Origin: JBEKTY01 sp049515555
GTDB taxonomy: Bacteria > Planctomycetota > Planctomycetia > Pirellulales > Thermoguttaceae
Reading direction: 5' to 3'
Length of the DNA: 42,409 bases
Assembly: GCA_049515555.1 (NCBI GenBank)
Contig: JBEKTY010000057.1
Location: 1 to 42,409 of the forward strand
The notes under the pieces were generated by a model, which was given only the letters and a program-made list of their open reading frames with translations, had not been told where the DNA came from and ran no database searches. Numbering within the stretch: the first letter of the stretch is position 1; the number at the start of each line of letters is the position of its first letter. The position numbers and the translations under genes are program-made. This document shows, one piece after another, positions 36,215 through 42,409 of this stretch.

Positions 36215-37312
36215 TCACGGAATTCCGCGAATGGCATCGCACACGTAATCGATTTCCAGGTCCGTCAATTCCGGAAAACAGGGCACCGTCAGGATTTCAG
36301 CCTGGGCCGACTCCGTTTCGGTCAGTTCCACGGCCCGCCACTCTCGGCCGCCAAGCGAATCCTGCCGATGATCGAGGACGGGATAATGGATGGCCGTGCC
36401 CACGCCTCGTTCCTCCAGCCAGCGGCGGGCGCGATCGCGCTGGGGGTGCCGTGCGACGCACAGGTGCGCCACGTAGTCAGGCGTTGCGGCATGGACCAAC
36501 CGCAGGCGCGTGTCGGACGCCGCATCACAATACCTTGTCGCGATCGAGCGGCGGCGCTGGTTCCAGCCGTCCAGATGCGGGATCTTTTGCAGCAAGATCG
36601 CTGCCTGCAGCTCGTCCATGCGGCTGTTGCGCCCGAATGGAATTGCCGCATGGTATTTTTCCTGCCAGCCGTATTGGCGTAGTTTGCGCAGACGGCGTGC
36701 CAAATCTTCATCATCCGCGACGATAGCGCCGCCGTCACCCAGGGCCCCCAGGTTCTTGGTGGGATAGAAGCTGAACGTGCCCAGATCGCCAAGATTGCCT
36801 GCACGTCGGCCGTCGCGGATCGCGCCGTGTGCCTGCGCGCAGTCTTCAATGATGCAGATATCGCGGCCCGCCACCGCCCGGCGCAGGCCGTCCACGTCGG
36901 CCAGCTTACCGTAGAGGTGCGTGGCGACAACGGCCTTGGTACGCGGGCTAAGCGCCCGGACGACCGAGGCCGGCGAAATGGTAAGCGTCGTGCGCTCGAC
37001 GTCGACATACACGGGCGTGGCGCCGACCAGGAGGCAGGCGGTGGTCGTATAACCGCCCGCGTTGGCCACGGTAATCACTTCGTCGCCGGGTGCGCAGCCG
37101 ATTCCGCGCAAGGCGATCTCCAAGGCATCCGTTCCGTTGGCGACCGCCACCGCGTGCGCTCGTCCGCAATAGGCGGCGTAAGCACGCTCGAAGGCCTCGT
37201 CTTCCCGGCCCAGAATGTACCAGCCGGAGGCCAGCACGCGGCGTACCGCAACGTCGATTTCCTCGGCCAGATTCCGATATTGCCGCGTTAGATCGTGCAG
37301 TGGAACATGCAT
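36215..37312 (-). CDS. DegT-family dTDP-3-keto-sugar aminotransferase (FdtB/QdtB-like)
   Basis: 365 aa. PLP-dependent: LHDLTRQYRNLAEEIDVAV, VANGTDALEIALRGIGCAPG, IIEDCAQAHGA, PLP lysine Lys186 in SFYPTKNLGALGDGG and GRNSRMDELQAAIL. The opening and the SFYPTKNLGALGDGG block match FdtB/QdtB-type 3-aminotransferases that act on dTDP-3-keto-6-deoxyhexose. It starts 1 nt after the stop of the upstream glycosyltransferase (TAA-G-ATG), so they are coupled. It provides the amination step between the WxcM isomerase and acetyltransferase activities. Confidence 0.88.
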   Translation of the reverse strand: MHVPLHDLTRQYRNLAEEIDVAVRRVLASGWYILGREDEAFERAYAAYCGRAHAVAVANGTDALEIALRGIGCAPGDEVITVANAGGYTTTACLLVGATPVYVDVERTTLTISPASVVRALSPRTKAVVATHLYGKLADVDGLRRAVAGRDICIIEDCAQAHGAIRDGRRAGNLGDLGTFSFYPTKNLGALGDGGAIVADDEDLARRLRKLRQYGWQEKYHAAIPFGRNSRMDELQAAILLQKIPHLDGWNQRRRSIATRYCDAASDTRLRLVHAATPDYVAHLCVARHPQRDRARRWLEERGVGTAIHYPVLDHRQDSLGGREWRAVELTETESAQAEILTVPCFPELTDLEIDYVCDAIRGIP

Positions 37313-37313
37313 C

Positions 37314-38384
37314 TTATCGGGAGAGCGGGACGGCCGGGCTCCGGCCGCTCAGGCGTTTGCGGCGGACCCAGAAGTCCAGCACGCCTTTCAGGTAGCCCAG
37401 CCCGTAGGCGAAGTGCATGGTGGGAATGACGAGGAACAACCCGGCGGCGCAGGCACAGCCGTGTTGGCGGGCCGCCCGCGCCGCGGCGAGCAGGATGGCC
37501 AGCAGATAGCAGGACACAAGAGCGGCCAAGACCCCGGCCGCGGCGCGGCTCCACGGGGCTAGCAGGCCGCCGAGGAGCAAAGCGGTCGCGAAGAGCGGCG
37601 GGATCAACTGCCGCACGGTCATCACGCGGCCGAGTTTTCGCGCCACCAGCGGCTTGAAATAGCCGTACTGGTAGAACATGCGCCACAGTTTGCCCAGCGA
37701 ATCGCGGGCATAGTAATAAGAGACGATGCCGGGCGAGAGGAGGAGCCGGGCTCCGAGTTTCCGCAGCCGCAGGTTCAGCTCGTCGTCCTGGTTCCGCGCC
37801 AATTCCTCGTCGAACAGGCCGAAGCGCTGGAAGACGTCGCGGCGGAAGCAGCCGAAGGCGCCGGCCTCGCCCCAGCGGAGGGCGGCGGTGCCGATGCGGA
37901 AATAGGAGTTGCCCACTCCCAGCGGATGCGACAACCCGACGGCGATGGCCCGCGCCAGGGCCGAGTCGCCGGCCGGGCGGACGACGCACACGCCGCCCAC
38001 GTTGTCGGCGCCCGTTTCCACCGAGAGCCGCACCAGCGACGAAATATAATCCCGCGGGTATTCCACGTGGGCGTCCATGCGGACAATGATCGAGCCCCGC
38101 GCCGCCGCGATTCCCAAGTTCATGGCCGAGGGCGCGATCCGCTTGACGTTATCGACCATCCGCACGTGCGGATGCTCGGCGGCAAAGCGCTGGGCGATCT
38201 GCCGAGTTGCGTCGTCGCTCATGCCGTCGACGACCAGCACTTCCATCCGCTCCCGGGGGTAGTCGTTGCTCAGGATCGACTGCAGGCACCCGGCGATCCA
38301 CTGCTCCTCGTTCCGGCAGGGAACGACGACGGAAATGAAGGGCAGATCATCGGCGCGGGAGTCGGCGGTTGGCTCCGTGGTCAT
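37314..38384 (-). CDS. ExoA-like family 2 glycosyltransferase
   Basis: 356 aa from ATG 38384, coupled to the RmlB stop by ATGA. GT-A signature: PFISVVVPCRNEEQWIAGCL, VLVVDGMSDDATRQIA, NLGIAAARGSIIVRMDAHVEYP (acidic metal motif), and GGVCVVRPAG. The C-terminal third is membrane-associated with three hydrophobic helices. The resemblance is to ExoA of succinoglycan synthesis, a beta-glucosyl transferase working on a lipid-linked repeat unit. The acceptor sugar is unknown. Confidence 0.83.
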   Translation of the reverse strand: MTTEPTADSRADDLPFISVVVPCRNEEQWIAGCLQSILSNDYPRERMEVLVVDGMSDDATRQIAQRFAAEHPHVRMVDNVKRIAPSAMNLGIAAARGSIIVRMDAHVEYPRDYISSLVRLSVETGADNVGGVCVVRPAGDSALARAIAVGLSHPLGVGNSYFRIGTAALRWGEAGAFGCFRRDVFQRFGLFDEELARNQDDELNLRLRKLGARLLLSPGIVSYYYARDSLGKLWRMFYQYGYFKPLVARKLGRVMTVRQLIPPLFATALLLGGLLAPWSRAAAGVLAALVSCYLLAILLAAARAARQHGCACAAGLFLVIPTMHFAYGLGYLKGVLDFWVRRKRLSGRSPAVPLSR

Positions 38385-39442
38385 CGTTCGATGATCCCCA
38401 GCCGCTGGCGTTGATATTTGCCGCTCTGGACGCGCTCGACCCAGCGCGGGTTGTCCAGGTACCAGCCGACGGTCCGCCGCAGTCCGGACTCCAGGTCGTG
38501 CTCGGGCCGCCAGCCCAGGGTGGCCCGGATCTTCTCGGCGTCGATGGCATAGCGGCGGTCGTGGCCCGGCCGATCGGTGACGAAGGTGATTAGTTTGGTG
38601 CACGGGGCGTGCGGCAGCCCGGGCCGCAGCTCATCGACCAGCCGGCACACGCGGCGGACGATTTCCAGGTTCGTCTGCTCGCACTGGCCGCCGATGTTAT
38701 AGGTTTCACCCGGCCGGCCCTTGGCCAGCAGGCACAGCAGGGCCCGGCAATGGTCCTCCACGAACAGCCAGTCGCGGACGTTCCCACCGTCGCCGTAGAC
38801 CGGCAGGGGCCGGCCCTCCAGGGCATTGAGAATCATCAGCGGCAGGAGTTTTTCCGGGAACTGGTAGGGCCCGTAGTTGTTCGAGCAGTTCGACACCAGC
38901 ACCGGCAGGCCGTAGGTACGGTGGTAGGCCCGGGCGAAATGATCGGCCGCGGCCTTGGAGGCCGAATAGGGCGAGCTGGGATCGTAGGGGCTCGACTCGC
39001 TGAAGCGCCCGGTGGGCCCCAGCGAGCCATACACCTCGTCGGTCGAGACGTGCAGGAAGCGGAAGGCCGAGCGCCGCGGCTCGGGCAGCCCCGACCAGTA
39101 GCGGCGGGCGGCGTCCAGCAGATGGAACGTGCCCAGCACGTTGGTCAGCACGAACTGCGCCGGGGCGTCGATCGAGCGGTCCACGTGCGACTCGGCGGCG
39201 AAGTGCACTACGGCCTCCGGCCGATGCTCGGCGAAGACCTGCTCGACCAGCCCCAAATCGGTAATGTCGCCCTGCCGGAAGACGTGATCCGGATCGCCCA
39301 GCACGGCCTGGAGCGAATCGAGATTGCCGGCGTAGGTCAGGGCATCGAGGTTGACGATGCGGGCCGTGCGGCGGGCGATGCACTCCCGCACAAAACAACT
39401 GCCGATGAACCCGGCGCCGCCGGTCACGAGAAGCGTGGGCAT
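38381..39442 (-). CDS. rmlB: dTDP-glucose 4,6-dehydratase
   Basis: 353 aa from ATG 39442 (a TTG at 39451 adds three residues). The NAD loop is GGAGFIGSCF (8-17); then come LDALTYAGNL, FAAESHVDRSI, the catalytic TDEVYGSLG (Asp-Glu) and YSASKAAADHF (Tyr, Lys), SNNYGPYQFPEKLLPLMI and YGDGGNVRDWLFVEDHCRA. These are RmlB hallmarks and the length is normal. It converts dTDP-glucose to dTDP-4-keto-6-deoxyglucose, the branch point for the WxcM/FdtB route here. No RmlC or RmlD is in the window, so rhamnose is not the evident product. It follows RmlA, with a repeat-filled 91-nt gap between them. Confidence 0.93.
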   Translation of the reverse strand: MPTLLVTGGAGFIGSCFVRECIARRTARIVNLDALTYAGNLDSLQAVLGDPDHVFRQGDITDLGLVEQVFAEHRPEAVVHFAAESHVDRSIDAPAQFVLTNVLGTFHLLDAARRYWSGLPEPRRSAFRFLHVSTDEVYGSLGPTGRFSESSPYDPSSPYSASKAAADHFARAYHRTYGLPVLVSNCSNNYGPYQFPEKLLPLMILNALEGRPLPVYGDGGNVRDWLFVEDHCRALLCLLAKGRPGETYNIGGQCEQTNLEIVRRVCRLVDELRPGLPHAPCTKLITFVTDRPGHDRRYAIDAEKIRATLGWRPEHDLESGLRRTVGWYLDNPRWVERVQSGKYQRQRLGIIER

Positions 39443-39450
39443 GCTAGCCA

Positions 39451-39530
39451 ACTAGGGATTTAGGGATTTGGGGATTTGGAAATTTGGGGCCCGTAACTGG
39501 TCATTGGTCATTGGTCATTGGTCATTAGCG
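39451..39530. repeat. GGATTTGG and TGGTCATT tandem repeats
   Basis: Several GGATTT(A/G)GG units (39455-39487) are followed by four TGGTCATT units (39498-39526). They fill the rmlA-rmlB gap; the second family also occurs at 1-34. Confidence 0.7.
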
Positions 39531-39533
39531 GAA

Positions 39534-40433
39534 TTACGGGGCGCCGTCGGGGCGCTCCAGCAGGTCCAGCAGGTATCGCCCGTAGGCATTGTTCTGCGCC
39601 GCGGCCAGCCGGCGCAGGTCGTCCGTCGAGATGAACCCCTTGAACCAGGCGATTTCTTCGAGGCAGGCCACCTTCAGCCCTTGGCGTTCTTCGATCATTT
39701 GCACGAAGTTCGAGGCCTGCAGGAGCGATTCCTGGGTGCCCGTGTCGAGCCATGCCATTCCGCGGCTGAGGGCCACGACGTGCAACTGGCCGCGCTGGAG
39801 GTAGATGCGGTTGACATCGGTGATTTCCAGTTCTCCGCGGGCGGAAGGCCGCAGACCGGCGGCGATTTCCACGACCTCGTGGTCGTAGAAGTACAGCCCG
39901 GTCACGGCGTAGGAGGAGCGGGGCCTGGCGGGCTTCTCCTCGATCGAGAGGGCCTTCCCGCCGGCGTCGATCTCGACCACCCCGTAGCGCTGCGGGTCCT
40001 TCACCCAGTAGGCGAAGACCGTCGCTCCCCGCGGGCGGCAGGCGGCCTGCTCGATCATCCTGCGGAATCCCTGCCCGTAGAAAATGTTGTCGCCCAGGAT
40101 CAGGGCCACGTGATCGCGGCCGATGAACTCGCGCCCGATCAAGAATGCCTGGGCCAGGCCCTCCGGCCGCGGCTGCACGGCATAGCAGATGGAAAGGCCC
40201 ACCTGGCGGCCGTCGCCCAGCAGCCGGCGGAAAGAATCCACGTCCTGCGGCGTGGTGATCAGCAGGATCTCCCGAATGCCGGCCAGCATCAGCGCCGAGA
40301 GGGGATAATACACCATCGGCTTGTCGTACACCGGCAGCAACTGCTTGCTGACGGCGTGGGTGAGCGGGTACAAACGGGTCCCCGCGCCCCCGGCCAGGAT
40401 AATGCCCTTGCGACAGACAGGTTCCGGATGCAT
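39534..40433 (-). CDS. rmlA: Glucose-1-phosphate thymidylyltransferase
   Basis: 299 aa from ATG 40433. The nucleotidyl-transfer loop is GGAGTRLYPLT (15-25); KQLLPVYDKPMVYYPLS, ITTPQDVDSFRRLLGDG, LGDNIFYGQGF, and WLDTGTQESLLQAS follow, all RmlA hallmarks at family length. It joins dTTP and glucose-1-phosphate to dTDP-glucose, feeding RmlB directly downstream. No Shine-Dalgarno is evident; the ATG lies in an A-rich stretch (CAAAAAAACC). The region upstream holds a 27-bp perfect hairpin (40475-40535), so expression from the acyl-ligase transcript may be reduced and an internal promoter is possible. Confidence 0.92.
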   Translation of the reverse strand: MHPEPVCRKGIILAGGAGTRLYPLTHAVSKQLLPVYDKPMVYYPLSALMLAGIREILLITTPQDVDSFRRLLGDGRQVGLSICYAVQPRPEGLAQAFLIGREFIGRDHVALILGDNIFYGQGFRRMIEQAACRPRGATVFAYWVKDPQRYGVVEIDAGGKALSIEEKPARPRSSYAVTGLYFYDHEVVEIAAGLRPSARGELEITDVNRIYLQRGQLHVVALSRGMAWLDTGTQESLLQASNFVQMIEERQGLKVACLEEIAWFKGFISTDDLRRLAAAQNNAYGRYLLDLLERPDGAP

Positions 40434-40474
40434 GGTTTTTTTGTCCGAATTCGAAGTTTCTGTGCCCGGCTTGC

Positions 40475-40535
40475 GTGCCACTGCTGGCTTGCCCAGCAGT
40501 GTTACAAGCACTGCTGGGCAAGCCAGCAGTGGCAC
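40475..40535. repeat. Perfect 27-bp inverted repeat (family A half-element)
   Basis: The arms 40475-40501 and 40509-40535 are exact inverse complements around a 7-nt loop. Each arm begins or ends GTGCCACTGCTGG.../...CCAGCAGTGGCAC and matches the CTGCTGGGCAAGCCAGCAG hairpin inside the family A copies at 8624 and 42000. It lies between the acyl-ligase stop and rmlA. Confidence 0.85.
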
Positions 40536-40552
40536 CCAGCGCGTGGTTACCT

Positions 40553-41995
40553 TTACATCAAGTGCCGTTGGATCTTGCCGGAATCGGTGCGGGCGATGCG
40601 CTCGACGCGCTGCCAGACACGGGGGATCTTGCTCTCTTCCAACCGCTGGCGGAGCCAGTGGACCAGCTCGGCGTCGGCCACCGGCCGGCGGGTTACGAGG
40701 CACGCCTTCAGGCACTGGCCGGTAATCTGCCGCGGATCGGGCACGCCCAGGCAGGCCGATTCGACGACCGCCGGATGCGCGTCCAGCAGGCGCTCGACTT
40801 CTTCCGGGCTGACTTTCACTCCGCCCACGTTCACCAGGTCCGTCTGCCGGCCGAGCAGATAGAAGTAGCCCTCGGCGTCCCGGGCGCCCCAGTCGCCGGT
40901 GTACAGCCAGCCGTCGCGGAGGGCGCGGCGGGTCAGCTCCGGCTGCTGCCAGTACTCTTGCATGACCATACCGCCCCGCACGACCAGCTCGCCCTGCTGG
41001 CCGGCGGGGAGTGCCCGCCCCCGCTCGTCGTGCACGGCCATTTGTACGTTCGGCGCGGGCCGCCCGATCGACTCCAGCTTCTCGCAGTCGGCGTGATATT
41101 CGAGGAACGCGGCCCGCGAGGCCTCGGTCAGGCCGTAGTGATGGCAGAGCCGCGTGGCGGGCAGCAGTTCCATCAGTTTGCGTTTCGTCTGCAGGCACAT
41201 GGGAGCGCTGCCGATCTCGACGTAGCGCAGATGCTGCCGGGCATCGGCCAATCGCTCCTTGGTCATGCGGAGGATGAGCTCGATGCCGGCGGGCACCAGG
41301 GCCAGGCCGCCGGCCTTGAGGTCCAGGAGGCGGCCCAGGGTTTGGGCCGCATTGCGCATGCCCGGCTCAAGGGCCAGGGCGTGGCCGGCGCGGGCCATGG
41401 CGCGGAGCCGCCCCAAGCCGAACGAGTGGCTCAAGGGGATCGGCAGCAGCTCGACGTCGTCCGGCCGCGGCGTGAGGAAGGCATTGATGTTCACCGCCGC
41501 CTGGGCGATCTGGCCCTGCGTCAGCAGCACCCCCTTCTTGCGGCCGCTGGTGCCGGTGGTGTACAGCAGATCGGCGGGGTCTTGCAGTCCGCACAGGGGG
41601 TCGGCCGGCCTCGCCGCCCCGCCGGGCCGGCAGAACTCCCGCAGGTCCTCCTGCGGCACGGGCAACTCCAGGTCTCGCAGGCCGAGGGCCAACCGCGCGC
41701 CGCTGTCGGCCACGACCCAGCGGGCGGCCGGGGCGGGGATGTCGGCGTCGGCCAGCGTGGCCACGCCGCCCACGGCGTGGACGGCGAAATAGGCGGCCGC
41801 CAGCTCCGGGCTGTTGGGCCCGCACAGCAATACGCGATCCCCCCTGCCCTGCCCTGCGTTGCGAAGCCGGGCCGCCGCGGCAGCGACCATGCGGGCGAAC
41901 TCGCCGTAGTCAATCGCACCGCCGGGCGACACTAGCGCGGTCCGCCCCGGCTCCGCCTCGGCATGCGCCAACAAGCAGTGCACTAGCGGTTGCAT
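40553..41995 (-). CDS. AMP-forming acyl-CoA/acyl-ACP ligase-like protein
   Basis: 480 aa, ANL superfamily. ATP loop YTTGTSGRKKG (145-155), HHYGLTEASR, YTGDWGARDAEGYF, VNVGGVKVSPEEVERLL and the C-terminal catalytic Lys474 in RTDSGKIQRHLM. It activates a carboxylic acid as acyl-AMP and loads CoA or a carrier protein. An acyl carrier protein gene directly upstream makes acyl-ACP the likely product. The ribosome-binding sequence GGAG lies inside the end of a MITE-like element (42000-42120). Similar ligase-ACP pairs occur in polysaccharide and exosortase-associated clusters, but no exosortase is visible here. The product may supply an acyl group to the glycan. Confidence 0.85.
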   Translation of the reverse strand: MQPLVHCLLAHAEAEPGRTALVSPGGAIDYGEFARMVAAAAARLRNAGQGRGDRVLLCGPNSPELAAAYFAVHAVGGVATLADADIPAPAARWVVADSGARLALGLRDLELPVPQEDLREFCRPGGAARPADPLCGLQDPADLLYTTGTSGRKKGVLLTQGQIAQAAVNINAFLTPRPDDVELLPIPLSHSFGLGRLRAMARAGHALALEPGMRNAAQTLGRLLDLKAGGLALVPAGIELILRMTKERLADARQHLRYVEIGSAPMCLQTKRKLMELLPATRLCHHYGLTEASRAAFLEYHADCEKLESIGRPAPNVQMAVHDERGRALPAGQQGELVVRGGMVMQEYWQQPELTRRALRDGWLYTGDWGARDAEGYFYLLGRQTDLVNVGGVKVSPEEVERLLDAHPAVVESACLGVPDPRQITGQCLKACLVTRRPVADAELVHWLRQRLEESKIPRVWQRVERIARTDSGKIQRHLM

Positions 41996-41999
41996 GGGC

Positions 42000-42117
<118 letters not shown>

Positions 42118-42120
<3 letters not shown>

Positions 42121-42405
42121 CTTCCCGGCCTCCAATCCGCCCCGCTTCCGCACGACGAGCGCGCGGACGGCCCCTACCGAGCTCAATCCGATAATCTCGT
42201 CCATATCCAGGGTGATGCCGAACCGCGATTCCAGCTCGGTGATCAGATTCATGTGGCCCACGGAATCCCAGCCGGGGATGTCGTCGAATCCCATGTCATC
42301 CCTAACGGCACAAGTCTCCTCCAGGCGCATGGCGGTACGAAAGGCGGCAGAGACTTCATCCACCCGGGCGGGCCCTTCGGCCATCGAATCCGCAGTACGA
42401 TCCAT
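42118..42405 (-). CDS. Acyl carrier protein
   Basis: 95 aa. The phosphopantetheine attachment Ser48 lies in GWDSVGHMNLITELESRFGI, which is the standard ACP motif D-S-V/L, followed by a second helix with LDMDEIIGLSSVGAVRALV. ACP carries acyl groups as thioesters; the AMP-ligase next door is the probable loader. The N-terminus (residues 1-20) is poorly conserved, and the frame is open to the window edge, so ATG 42405 may not be the true start; ATG 42384 (MAEGP) is an alternative. The stop codon lies inside the MITE-like repeat end. Confidence 0.85.
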
Positions 42406-42409
42406 GTAT

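Noticed and set aside
38381..40433. A rhamnose (rmlABCD) operon
   Set aside because: Only rmlA and rmlB are present. The neighbouring WxcM fusion and aminotransferase point to a 3-amino-6-deoxyhexose instead.

Overview
The window looks like a planctomycete chromosome segment (Planctomycetota, perhaps a Pirellulales-type lineage). The base composition is G+C-rich. There are two SUMF1/FGE-like proteins, one fused to a degenerate J-like domain, a membrane segment and a long linker, and a very large TPR protein. Intergenic gaps are small and are repeatedly filled by palindromic or tandem repeats. I saw no rRNA, tRNA, CRISPR array, transposase or phage gene. The assignment rests on protein families and genome style, not on a marker gene.

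Layout. (1) 73-4641, minus strand: a 1428-aa TPR protein with a WXG100-like small protein directly downstream. (2) 4861-8604, minus strand: two DUF218/YdcF-like membrane proteins, an FAD-dependent oxidoreductase and a GmhA-like sugar-phosphate isomerase, in tight or overlapping order. (3) 8914-20973, plus strand: the 1281-aa J-like/SUMF1 protein, two soluble alkaline-phosphatase-superfamily proteins in tandem, a membrane-anchored sulfatase-like protein with Thr where formylglycine-Cys would be, a secreted TolB-like beta-propeller, and a SUMF1 lipoprotein. (4) 20988-21598, minus strand: a small toxin-antitoxin-like pair with its own promoter. (5) 21732-22799, minus strand, a UDP-glucuronate-4-epimerase-like SDR; divergent from it at 23045-24766, a multi-spanning GT-C-like membrane protein.

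(6) 24997-34056, plus strand, is a nucleotide-sugar and glycan operon: hexapeptide acetyltransferase, DegT aminotransferase, SDR epimerase, second DegT aminotransferase, AglD/LPG-synthase-type membrane protein, SDR, FemAB/GNAT-like protein, GtrB-like glycosyltransferase and Gfo/Idh/MocA oxidoreductase. The oxidoreductase, one aminotransferase and the acetyltransferase together resemble the WbpB/WbpE/WbpD (WlbA/C/B) set that makes 3-acetamido uronic-acid nucleotides. (7) 34192-42405, minus strand, converges on it: ACP, AMP-forming acyl ligase, RmlA, RmlB, an ExoA-like glycosyltransferase, a third DegT aminotransferase, a second GtrB-like glycosyltransferase and a WxcM-type isomerase-acetyltransferase fusion. 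RmlA, RmlB, WxcM and the aminotransferase together form a near-complete route to a dTDP-3-acetamido-3,6-dideoxyhexose (Qui3NAc or Fuc3NAc type).

Overall this is a surface or extracellular polysaccharide/glycan locus in which sugar synthesis, transfer, acyl activation and probable phospho-group chemistry sit together. No polymerase, Wzx-type flippase or initiating phosphoglycosyl transferase was recognised, so the pathway continues outside the window. The most unusual material is the phosphatase/sulfatase-like/SUMF1/propeller block (13.3-21.0 kb) and the repeat elements, some of which supply start, stop or ribosome-binding sequence to neighbouring genes.
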